NCBI GenBank assembly: GCA_900642245.1
Contig: CAAAJI010000105.1
Location: 74,369-138,368, forward strand
Reading direction: 5' to 3'
From: Fragilaria radians
Lineage: Eukaryota > Bacillariophyta > Fragilariophyceae > Fragilariales > Fragilariaceae
Length of the DNA stretch: 64,000 nt
The notes beneath the pieces were generated by a model. It ran no database searches and was not told the origin of the DNA. It saw nothing but the letters and a program-made list of their open reading frames with translations. Positions 31,604-41,355 of this stretch are shown here, one piece after another; position 1 is the stretch's first letter; every line of letters begins with the position of its first letter. Position numbers and translations under genes: made by a program.

Positions 31604-34573
31604 ATGAGTAGTAGATTTGGGACAAATAAAGTCCAAGGACCATTGGAAACTTTTGGAGAAATGGACGATTATGATTATTCCTACGACGACGAGGACGAGA
31701 ACGACGACGCTATTTCAGACGAAAGCGATGAAGAGGAAATAAAATTTGTTACTTCGAAGCGAAAATCTGGGTACACAACCTTTGGCAACGAAAATTCAAA
31801 GCGTCCATTCAATCATGACAACGATATTGACGAAAAGGCTTCGGCGCTTTACGGAGTATTTGCGACCGGCAGTCGTCCAAGATCAAGAGATGTCGCATCT
31901 TCGGCGCCAATGTTTGTACAGGGATCACAGGAATATGTGGCAGACGAAAAGGATAAGGATAATCATGATCCGATCAAAGGGTCGAATTCAGCACCCAAAG
32001 AAACTTGTAATAGAAATTCACCACCCAATGCCTCTTTGGATGAATCACTCAAAGTTAATGCACCAGCTGTAGATGAGACTTGGAAAAAAGAAAAGAATGA
32101 GGCTAACGCACGATTTCTGGAGTTATTACGTCGAGGTCGCGGTGAAAAGCGGCAACGAAATCACAGCACAATTGAATCTATCGAAAATCACAACTCTGAA
32201 TTCGGTTTCCTGAACGAAGACTACACTTCTCAGGCTTCAGAACCCAGAACTGGTCAAAAGGAAACCAACGCTGGTGCGCCTGGTTCATTTCGTATGAACG
32301 CAATCCAAAGAGACCCAGAGATAGGGAAATGGGAAAGACACACCAAAGGAATCGGTATGAAACTGCTGTCTAAGATGGGTTATTCTGGAAATGGTGGATT
32401 AGGTGCTAAGAAGAAAGTAGGTCTTGCTTCCAGTTCTAGCTCTGGAATTTCGAGGCCGGTAGAAGTGGTCGTGAGGCCGAAAAACCTGGGATTGGGATTC
32501 GGTGCTTTTAAGGAGGCATCTCAATTGAAAGGAGACAAGCAGATTCGAGCGAAGGATTTAGCAGAAAACCTCAAAAACGACATTCGGGCCAACGACAGCG
32601 TTTCACCGAGCTCAGCTATTCCGACGACTCAGGAATTAATGAATCAGCAATCTTGGAGACGAGGAGCAAAAGCTATTTCCAAGAAGTCTCAAAGACATAA
32701 AGTGATTCGATACTCTGAGATTCTAGATAATTCGAAGCAGGCTGCAGTTATCGATCTACGGGGACCGTCTTCTATTCCAAAAGACAACACAAGCGTCCAA
32801 CTCGGTGAAGAGCTACTATACAATCTGTGTACTATGTTAAATTTATATGAGAACAAGCTACATTCTACTTCTCACTTCCTCTCAACCTCGAAGCAGAAAG
32901 CAAGCGGGCTTAAGACCGATCTCGATGATCTACTTTCCCGTATCAATCAGTGCAAGCAAAGGATCTCAGTAATCGAAAAGGTAGAAAGTATCCGAGAAAA
33001 AATCGAGATCATGCATCAAAACTCAAACGGAGATATGGAATCGACAGTGAATGCATTAGCAGTTATTAAGGCCTTGAAGCAAGATATGAGCCCAGAGGAT
33101 ATATCGACTTTACAATTCGATGATCTGTTACTTCCATCTTTACTTAATCCTTTCATCGATGCTTGCCTTGACAGATGGCAACCACTAAGTGACAATCAAG
33201 AGCAAACTAAGCTAATATTTTCCTCCATGTTAAACCTAGAATCTGAAGATGATGATCCATCAACTATGCTGGAACGAAAGAATTATGTTTTAGCCAAAAA
33301 AATACTTCCGAGTCTCAAGGCAGCCTACGAGTCTACAAAATGGAACCCATTGGTTGATTTTGAGGCAGGAGTGCGCACTTACGACTCTGTCTTTAATCTG
33401 GCCAAATCTCATGAGCTTCCCACTAACTTGTTTCTTGACGCAGCTCATGTTTTCGCAAGAAATCCTGATGAGTGCAGCCTATGTGAGACTATAGCAAGCG
33501 AGCTGTTGAGGAAGGTAATTTTCACTAAGCTTATGCGAGTGTTAGGCCAGTGGGTAGCCACACTTGATGACAGTGGAGAAAAAATCAAGTCTGGGCTTGA
33601 AGTTTGGCTACTTCCATGGATGCCACACCTTTCACATCCTGCAACATTAACCCAACTTATGGCAGACCTAAAGCGCACACTTCGGACTTCACTTTCTTGT
33701 CTAAGCCGTGGTTTACTTAATGATACAGACTTCCTGAGATCATCGATCACGACATTGAGACCATGGCAAGCTTTGCTTGAGAAAGACTTCGTATATGATC
33801 TCACTACGAAATTTATTTTACCCCGAATCATCAAACTTCTGTCGAAAGCTAACGTTGACATATATTCTGAACAGCAAGACTGGGGTGTGTTTTCAACGTT
33901 GACAAAATTACATGAATTAGGTTTGATGTCCAATATCCAATTTCTGAGTCTAATCGAAGGAGAAGTTTTACGTAAGTGGATAGATTCACTTCAGCATCAA
34001 TACCTGTCCCAAACAGAACCATCTATAGAGCCTTTGAAGAAACTCTATTTCAGTTGGAAGCAGAAAGTATTTATTCTTTCGCCTCCCAACACCCGACAGC
34101 TACTCTCCAACGATGAATCAATATGTCGTGTATTCTTCACCGGGCTTAAAATAATCGAACGGTATTTACAATCATTATCGTCAGGAGAAGGACGCTGCCT
34201 TGACACGTTTGTAATGAGTCGTTATCACGGTGTTCTTGTGAGACGATCGCTTGAAGCTCGTATCCGTGGTCAAGATGAGCTTGATCATCTGCAATCGAGA
34301 GACGAGGTTGAGTTTCGATCTCGGGTCATGGAACGTGACTGCTCCGTTACATTTCAAGAGGTCATTGAAGATTTTGCTTCGCGAAATGATATAGAGTTTC
34401 GGCCTCAAGTACTGGGTAAGAATACAACAGATCTTGGCAAACAGATTTTTCTTTTTGGTGACGTTCCAATTTATTTCGATTCGAATGTCATATTCATCCG
34501 ACGGGAAAGACTTTGGAAACCGATACCGATGGAGCAGCTTTTAACCCTTGCAAAACAAGGAACAAAGGCGTAA
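31604..34573 (+). CDS. TFIP11: Spliceosome disassembly factor TFIP11 / Ntr1 / STIP (G-patch protein)
   Basis: Protein of 989 aa starting at the ATG at 31604 (the frame upstream opens only with TTG). Order of parts: an acidic TIP-N-like N-terminus (DYDYSYDDEDENDD, residues about 20-50), a disordered basic stretch, a G-patch at about residues 245-292 (GIGMKLLSKMGYSGNGGLG then VVVRPKNLGLGFG), then a long helical GCFC-type domain from about 400 to 900 (KWNPLVDFEAG, LEVWLLPWMPHL, LRPWQALLEKDFVYDL). In yeast and animals this protein recruits and activates the helicase Prp43/DHX15 through its G-patch to take apart intron-lariat spliceosomes in the nucleus. The length is somewhat above the animal protein. 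It appears intronless. Confidence 0.92.
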   Translation: MSSRFGTNKVQGPLETFGEMDDYDYSYDDEDENDDAISDESDEEEIKFVTSKRKSGYTTFGNENSKRPFNHDNDIDEKASALYGVFATGSRPRSRDVASSAPMFVQGSQEYVADEKDKDNHDPIKGSNSAPKETCNRNSPPNASLDESLKVNAPAVDETWKKEKNEANARFLELLRRGRGEKRQRNHSTIESIENHNSEFGFLNEDYTSQASEPRTGQKETNAGAPGSFRMNAIQRDPEIGKWERHTKGIGMKLLSKMGYSGNGGLGAKKKVGLASSSSSGISRPVEVVVRPKNLGLGFGAFKEASQLKGDKQIRAKDLAENLKNDIRANDSVSPSSAIPTTQELMNQQSWRRGAKAISKKSQRHKVIRYSEILDNSKQAAVIDLRGPSSIPKDNTSVQLGEELLYNLCTMLNLYENKLHSTSHFLSTSKQKASGLKTDLDDLLSRINQCKQRISVIEKVESIREKIEIMHQNSNGDMESTVNALAVIKALKQDMSPEDISTLQFDDLLLPSLLNPFIDACLDRWQPLSDNQEQTKLIFSSMLNLESEDDDPSTMLERKNYVLAKKILPSLKAAYESTKWNPLVDFEAGVRTYDSVFNLAKSHELPTNLFLDAAHVFARNPDECSLCETIASELLRKVIFTKLMRVLGQWVATLDDSGEKIKSGLEVWLLPWMPHLSHPATLTQLMADLKRTLRTSLSCLSRGLLNDTDFLRSSITTLRPWQALLEKDFVYDLTTKFILPRIIKLLSKANVDIYSEQQDWGVFSTLTKLHELGLMSNIQFLSLIEGEVLRKWIDSLQHQYLSQTEPSIEPLKKLYFSWKQKVFILSPPNTRQLLSNDESICRVFFTGLKIIERYLQSLSSGEGRCLDTFVMSRYHGVLVRRSLEARIRGQDELDHLQSRDEVEFRSRVMERDCSVTFQEVIEDFASRNDIEFRPQVLGKNTTDLGKQIFLFGDVPIYFDSNVIFIRRERLWKPIPMEQLLTLAKQGTKA

Positions 34574-35600
34574 TGCTGAAACCCAAATTCCATACCTGAA
34601 AATTTAGGAGATCCTTATCAACTTTCCTTTTACTCCATGATTCATCCTGTTTGCTTGCATCATTTCTGCAGTTAACTTTAAATTACATGATTTCAAAAAG
34701 GTAATAAGCTTTTACATTTAAAACGACATGATTTCTCTATTTTTGGCCGCAATCTTTTGTGCAGAGGCTTTTTTATGTTAAATTAGCTCTAATGTGTCCT
34801 TAGATATTTGCTCCTTAGTTAAGATAATTGTTTGTGGCAACTTTTTTCCTAATCTGTGCATATCATCCGCTCATATTAGCCAACCACTCCAAAGAACTAG
34901 ATGCCAAGTTTCGAATGTCAACGATTGGCAATTATTCATCTGCTTGTGGGATAACACTGATAAGAAGCGTTCTTGATTGAACTGTTTGCAAGGTTGATTG
35001 ATTTTATTATGGTGTAATCATAAGGGGGGTAACGCATAATTTTAGCATTTGGTACGTGAAATTCTTATACATTGGAAAAGAGGCAAAGCGAGACAAAGCC
35101 TAAAGTAATTGATACATTGGCAATCATTGTTGGTGTCAAAATTTATTGTACCAAAACATAAGAAAAGAGAATGCAACAAAAGGAGACATGAATGATATTG
35201 GAGTCAACAAGGATATTTGCAAAGCTACAAGAAAGAATCAACCTGATGGGGATGCCAGTTTCAAGTTAAAATACTTGGGTAGAGTATATTGATACAGTTA
35301 CATAATGGTAAGGGTGCTTGAACCACTATCATTCTCCTAACTAAGGGAAAAGAAAGTAGAATATATTGCATAACCTCATGCTCCTAAGAATGAAGAAATG
35401 TGGAAAGGTTAAGGAGCAAGCATGTATCAATGGCAAGACGCAGAAGTAGTAGTTTAATTTTAGAATCCAGCTTGGTGATGTTGTCCTTCTAGGCAATCCT
35501 TGCATCGTGTGTTATTGATTCAAGGAAGTTAGAAATGTTGTGATCATTGACATCATTGGGAAGTTTATGCAGGCTGATCCAGATAAAGAGTTACATTTGG
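34574..35600. other. Gene-free region
   Basis: 3' flank of TFIP11 followed by about 800 bp without open frames. The later part probably belongs to the Copia remnant that starts near 35600, but I cannot align it. Confidence 0.35.
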
Positions 35601-35880
35601 ACCGCACATTTTTCCACATGTTTCTTGTAAACATATCCAAACTAAAGTTAGTCAGCCAATGCTTGTATATGCAGTTACTACAAGTCCTGTATGACACTCT
35701 AGAAGAGGCTGAGTAGGTGCCTCCAAAGTTGGATTTTTGTTATCAATATATACATCTGGCATGCAGCCCATTAGGATATCAATGGGCTAGAGTGTATAAT
35801 TGTGCTGCATGTTGATAACCTGAAGATTTCCCATCAAAATCCAAAGATGGCTAATAGCGAAAGAAAGCAAATCTAATATT
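35600..35880 (+). mobile_element. Copia reverse-transcriptase remnant
   Basis: The plus strand reads LYMQLLQVLYDTLEEAE, then after a frameshift YQWARV, and then VLHVDNLKISHQNPKM. These match the 'LYV-L--ALYG-LE-A', 'NPYD-CV' and 'WYVDDLKISH--PK' blocks of Copia RT in the right order. The catalytic YVDD is altered to HVDN, and stops and frameshifts interrupt it, so it is inactive. Confidence 0.75.
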
Positions 35881-36014
35881 TCTCCTCCTGAATAATCTTT
35901 ACCCAATTTCTGATCACTATTTTTTTCGTTTACGAGAGTCATGATTTACACAATTACTTTAAGGTTGTGGGACTACTTCTATGTAAAGAAAAATTTGATT
36001 TTTCACCGTATGCT

Positions 36015-37304
36015 ATGCCGAAATCGAAGAAGGCTGAAAAGCGAAGAGCATCCAATGAAGCCGCTGTCGGTGACTCTAATGCGACAAAGCAACCAAAGAA
36101 AACTTCCGAGCATGACGTTCTTAATCCTGAGCATGATGGAAATCAGGATATTGTTCAGGCTTCTCCATCCATGGAAGCGCAACCACCTATTTCGCTCTTC
36201 AAATCCAGCCGTTTCAAAGGCTATTTGATTATGCTTCTAGCATCAGGAGTCAATTTTCAAGCTGCATATGTTAGTAATAAACCAAGTTTCTTTGGTGAGT
36301 TCGATGTTATTGAGGGATCGAATGTTCAACGCAACTACGCCATGGCAGTCGCGTTGGTATCAGTCGTGTTTTCTTCCGTCATTTGCATAGCACATCTTGA
36401 TGGCTTGACACCCTTAAAAGCGTACTGGAGCGATATATTTGGACCCGCATCACGTAAAGAAGCGATTGTAATATCGCTTCTGTTATTGTGGTGGATTGTG
36501 GCAATATGGATAAACACAGGGGTAATGGGGATCGCTGGGAACGGAAAGGGGCAATATAATTTGTATTTTTCATACTGGTTAGTTTTGTTTGTAAGCCTAT
36601 GGACTATGGAACGGTGGTTTGTGTCATGTGGATTCTCTTCTCTGGATCAATTTTTAGCATCATGGCCAAATAGGGCTCCTGGATGGATAGCAATTTTCTT
36701 CCTTTCTTTTGCTGCGCTATTATCTATTTTGGATACATTTTTTAATTGGAGAAAAGTTGACAGCAAATTCATCAAAGCTGAGTATGCAATCATTCCACAA
36801 GAGCAATGGGAATGGCTCATGTTTGTAACCGCGTTTACCTTGATTCCATCCATGACGTTTTTTGGAGTTGAAATTTTTCGTGAAACAAAACCAGGCGAAG
36901 ACAAAAATACTAAGCCAAAGTGGGAGACAATCACAGAAGGTGTAATTTTGCTTATTCTGCTACTTTTTTGGATTCCGTCTGTCATCGTCGCTACGACTCC
37001 TGGCGGTGCGGCGTCGTTGGTAGGAAATGCTTATTTCTTTGTTTGGGCCACAACTATCTTCGTAGTGGATACTTCCGTGTGGTGGATTCACGATTGGCGA
37101 CGCAAAGTTCTCACATCCCTCCAAGAGCAAGAAAAAGAGTATAGAAAAATACAATTTGAAGTTATCCAACGATCCAAGATGAATTGTGACGTTCATCACA
37201 CGCTTGTGAATGTAAGCCGTGATGTCAACAAGCAAAATGATAGCGAATCTATTGAATCAGATTCAATCGAAGGACAGTACATCTCTGAGGTTGCAGGCAC
37301 CTAA
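36015..37304 (+). CDS. Multi-pass membrane protein, function unknown
   Basis: Protein of 429 aa from the ATG at 36015, chosen because MPKSKKAEKRRASNEA is a typical basic soluble N-terminus; the frame upstream opens only with a non-ATG codon. Residues 1-70 are disordered. About eight hydrophobic segments follow (for example YLIMLLASGVNF, IVISLLLLWWIVAIWINTG, WIAIFFLSFAALLSILDTFF and VILLILLLFWIPSVIVA), with a short charged C-terminal tail (LQEQEKEYRKIQFEV). Several Trp sit at membrane borders, and WTMERWFVSCGFSSLDQFL is a striking loop. I recall similar Trp-rich proteins forming multi-copy families in diatoms, but no function is known to me. No transporter signature is visible. Confidence 0.85.
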   Translation: MPKSKKAEKRRASNEAAVGDSNATKQPKKTSEHDVLNPEHDGNQDIVQASPSMEAQPPISLFKSSRFKGYLIMLLASGVNFQAAYVSNKPSFFGEFDVIEGSNVQRNYAMAVALVSVVFSSVICIAHLDGLTPLKAYWSDIFGPASRKEAIVISLLLLWWIVAIWINTGVMGIAGNGKGQYNLYFSYWLVLFVSLWTMERWFVSCGFSSLDQFLASWPNRAPGWIAIFFLSFAALLSILDTFFNWRKVDSKFIKAEYAIIPQEQWEWLMFVTAFTLIPSMTFFGVEIFRETKPGEDKNTKPKWETITEGVILLILLLFWIPSVIVATTPGGAASLVGNAYFFVWATTIFVVDTSVWWIHDWRRKVLTSLQEQEKEYRKIQFEVIQRSKMNCDVHHTLVNVSRDVNKQNDSESIESDSIEGQYISEVAGT

Positions 37305-37900
37305 TAAAGCATTTAAGGTATCGTAACAAATTAAGTTAAAATAGTATAGGCTTTAATCTTCATCAAAGTTAATGATCAAGGCATGAATAGCTGTCCTCAA
37401 ACTACGCACGGATTAGTAGATTTCATACTATAGTTTGGGAAATTATAACCTATTACTCCAAACAAATAGAGTCTTTTCCCAAAAGTAACAAGAAAATCAA
37501 ACCAGGGCAACTGAGTCGGAAAAATCTGCTTGCCGCTTAAGTATATCTCTATCTTCGACAGGAACTTTAGTTTATAAAGTTGCAATATTTACTACGCAGC
37601 AAGAATGTCAATGCTTGAGCCTATGTGTCACTCGGAATTGCATTGCATGTAATACTTATGTACTTTGGTTCTCAAGAATGCAAAGCAATAACTAGTTAAA
37701 TGACTTTTTTGGTGAGCAAATTCTCAATATGAAGCCCCAGCAAATGCACCAACACAAAAGATCATACTAATAAGACTAATGAAATAATTTGGGGAGATTG
37801 CAATAAGTGTAAATGAATATTCAAAATTCACTCTTTTATTGCCAGGTTAATTGCGTGTGGTTAAAGGCAACATATAGGCAATGACTCCACTGAAACTTTC
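37305..37900. other. Gene-free region
   Basis: 3' flank of the membrane-protein gene. No open frame, RNA gene or repeat was seen before the Copia remnant. Confidence 0.4.
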
Positions 37901-37904
37901 GCTC

Positions 37905-39100
37905 CAATGATCAACAATACAACCTTAACATTATACTGGTTGAAGGATGCAATCAGTTCTGTTAAAACAGTATTTTACAAGGAGAATAGAATATACATGG
38001 ATGTTATTCCCGGTATGAAGTCAACATCAAACAATTTCTTAGTCTTTAAAAGGACAATCTACGGTCTGGTTCAAGGTACTAAAGAGAGATTTACAAGAAA
38101 CACATAGAAACTAAATATAGACTGGTTTCGGGAAAGTAAGTGCTGTAAACTCCTCTAAGAGTTTATACAAATTGTAATTAAGATCTGCAACGTGTTTCCT
38201 TGACCAAGTAGTCTCTTCAGTTTACGTTTTAGATTCAACACTTAACATTTAGACTTTGTGATCTTAGATTCATGACTTAGATTCATCAATCGTGAATCTT
38301 GATAGATTCCTGTTTGTTACTTAGGAATCTATAATTGTTATTCCTACCTAACTCAAGGTATGTCAATACAGTCTAATAATACTATAATAAATTACTAAGG
38401 CTAAGAGATGTGTGTGTGTACCGATACTGGAGACATCCAAAGTTATCGTTAGTACATAGTAAATAATAGTAGAATTAATATTATTGTATTTACTCCTCTA
38501 AAACTAGAATAGGTCTATAGGTAACCATTGTTTCTATACCTTCCACAAATTCAATTAAGACATAGTCTTATATGAATTTAGTGATGCTTAATATTGCTTT
38601 CAAATGAAGAAGATCATTTAATATCTTTTCAGGACCGTCATATCAATACGGTAGGAATAACTATTACAGATTCCTAAATAACAAATAGGAATCTATCAAG
38701 ATTCACGATTGATGAATCTAAGTCGTGAATCTAAGATCACAAAGTCTAAATGTTAAGTGTTGAATCTAACACGTAAGCCAAAGAGACTACGTGGTCAAAG
38801 AACCACGTTGCAATTGATTCCCAAGAGATCTAGGATAAAAGTAACTTTTTAGATCATAATTTACAATTTGTATAAACTCTTATAGCAGCTTAGAGCATGT
38901 ATTGCTTACAACCTATAGTGTTAGGTGTAATCTTAATAAACTTAACTCAAGGTATGTCAGTAAGTCAGATCTGTGTTTGTGGGCAATGACAACATATTAT
39001 TTGTTTTCTGTTACATGTTGATGATTGCTTGGAAGTTAGAAAGACAACCATTTCAGTTGCTGTCATTAACTTGCTTATTAATGGATTTGCCTAAAAAATT
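37905..39100 (+). mobile_element. Copia reverse-transcriptase remnant split by an inverted-repeat insertion
   Basis: Before the insertion, the plus strand reads DAISSVKTVFYKENRIYMD, then IPGM, then FKRTIYGLVQGTKERF, matching the Copia RT blocks 'DV-TAFL-G---E-IYM--PPGM' and 'L-KTIYGL-Q'. After it, at about 38960-39090, come SQICVCG and HVDDCLEVRKTT (the 'DPCL' and 'YVDDCL' blocks). The two halves are in the right order and orientation for one element. Stops interrupt both. Confidence 0.75.
38153..38889. repeat. Long inverted repeat (foldback element or paired LTRs)
   Basis: The left arm 38153-38348 pairs with the reverse complement of the right arm 38650-38889. About 130 bp toward the inside are nearly identical, the outermost 18 bases (AGTTTATACAAATTGTAA) match exactly, and the right arm carries an extra segment of about 45 bp. 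The arms enclose about 300 bp without coding capacity. This may be a MITE-like foldback element or two solo LTRs in opposite orientation. A 16-base direct repeat (AACTCAAGGTATGTCA) follows the left arm at 38350 and recurs just outside the right arm at 38944. Confidence 0.85.
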
Positions 39101-39840
39101 GAAGACTTTCTTAATTACTTAATTAATTTTTTATAATGTGGTTTTAGATTTATATGAAACTATATTAAAAGTGATTAAATCTTTGAAGTACGAGTCTATT
39201 ATCTATCCTTGTGAACTTTCTATAGATTCTTCGTCAAAAGCATACAATGATATTGATACCCTAAGATGTACAAGACATATTATGACCTGGCCTCCTAAAT
39301 TAGATTCAGAAGAATAATGATCTAACGTGGCATTCTGGGGGGGTCTAAGTAAATTGCTCCAAAAAGCAAAAGAAGGACAATCGAAAATCTTGATTTGAAC
39401 TCTTTCCATTCTCAAGCCAGTTACTAATGCTGCTACTTGTCAATGAGAATCCTATACGAAAATAACATTATCTTACGAATCTCCTATTGCTTGACAGAAC
39501 GTCTGACGCATTATAAATTAAATTTGATCCCTAATTGATAAAACGATAAAGGCTAAAACAACAACCTTCATTTTCAAACATTGCGTGCCACCTAATATTA
39601 ACGTTGGTAAATCTAATGACATATCCAATGACTAAAGCCTAAGCCTAATTTCTAAGTTGCCACTAACCCTGATCTGTATATTGATGTTTCTACATTCTTC
39701 TGCTGCTTAGAAACCCATATAACTGGTGTATTGTTCAACATAACAAGAATAACTGTGATGGATCTCGTTGTGATCAAATTGTATATAAATGAGTGGCATC
39801 TATAAAAACAGTCATCCTTACGTTTTGTCCCTCTGAATTA
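39101..39840. other. Gene-free region
   Basis: AT-rich sequence between two Copia fragments of opposite orientation. No gene or RNA was seen; it probably contains more retrotransposon debris. Confidence 0.35.
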
Positions 39841-39849
39841 GGCAGGTCA

Positions 39850-40350
39850 TTTAGGATTATTGGCGTCTGGATAAAATTCCATCCAATTTAAATGAGCGAA
39901 TATTGTTGTGCTAGAAACCATAAACAATTGACTGCGCCTGTTCTATCTAATACCGCTTGAGCATGTGATTTTAAGTAAAACTGTGTGGTTCTGTCTATCA
40001 ATGACTGAATTCCAACGGATTGATCGGACAAGTTGACTGATTTCAGATTTGCATTATCGCGCCGTAGAGTGGATGAAATGCCATGTTGTCTGATGAAGTC
40101 CAAGTATGCATCTTTCCTGCAACAATCACGATTTTGAAAGTCATACAAAAAGGAATCGCGCACAATGATATCGCTTAAAAGGTTTTCCACATGTAAAATA
40201 GGAGTCTGTACAAATAGGAAACCATAAGTAACTACCAATTCCAAGTAACCTAGTCATTATCACCTTGCTTTCTTCATCTAAAAAATAAGTTTCTTCCTTG
40301 AGGGTGAATGGAACTAACTGCTTTTGTAGGTCTTCACTTCCAATCAATCC
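39850..40350 (-). mobile_element. Copia integrase remnant, opposite orientation
   Basis: The minus strand contains AYLDFIRQHGISSTLRRDNA followed by a segment ending IQSLIDRTTQFY and then AVLDRTGAVNCLWFLAQQY. These match the Copia integrase pattern 'Y-DFIR--GIPS-LRRDNA--- VE-L-DRTG---W------'. The 118-codon frame (39888-40244) is still open, making this one of the better preserved fragments. It runs opposite to the neighbouring RT remnant, so at least two insertions are mixed here. Confidence 0.75.
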
Positions 40351-41355
40351 TGATTACTCTTTGATTAAATTCTGAGAACATTTCACTAGACACAAGACTT
40401 CACTGTATATAGTAATGTGAATGTTGATGAAAATTAAATTGATGAGCAGTTGCTTAGGTTCGAGAACATTAATGAAAATCAATTCACATTGACACTTAGA
40501 ATAAGCTCTACTTTTAGTTATCCAGAGTGAAGAATTTTTAATAGAGACCTACTCAATTATATATAAATCATTTTGCAACCAATTTGATTTGGTGTGTACC
40601 AAAGACACAAAGACAAAAGAAAGGGTTAATAAAATCAATATGTCTTTAAATGTGCTACTTCTTGGAAGGAAATATGAGATAGAAATAGCATCACGCTTTC
40701 TGTAACAGAAGGATTGGGCGTTTGTTACGATGTAGGAAATGGATAATGAGCAGATAATGCACTTTGCATGAACCTGCTTTGATGCAGAAATCATATGTTA
40801 CATGATAAATAAGTTGTATAAGATATCCATACTAAATAATCATTGAGTGATCCCTTGGCATCAAATCAGACAATTTTTCATATATCTCCTCTGATTGAAC
40901 GTTTCATTAGAAATTTGAGGCTGTCGAATAAAGCTTGCAAGGCAAATAGAGCCAACAATCACAAGAAATTCGTTCTAAATGCTGACAGTTAATCGTCATT
41001 CGTATGAAACAGAAAGAAAAAGATTGCAAAATAAAGGATACCACAAGCACAGAATCCTAAACCTTTTCGCTGGTACGAAGAACTAAACCTGATTCCAACG
41101 GTACCTAGTCATCTAAATTTAAGGCCAAACTTAACTTTGCAACAATAGAAACATGCCGTCTCATTTATATGTATTTGCCTAATTCTTTTATTACCTAGGA
41201 TCAATGAAACACCTGCAAGGTGTTGAGATATAATTCCTTGTTAACCTTATCATATCAAAAAAATTGTATAGTGTTCAGTGCCAACATACAGCATTTAAAA
41301 TGCAGTATTTAATTCCTAATTGGAACTAAGCATTTCTTAAGGCTTGATCAACATG
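40351..41355. other. Gene-free region
   Basis: About 1 kb downstream of the MscS-like gene. No coding frame with recognisable content, no repeat and no RNA gene was seen. Confidence 0.4.
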
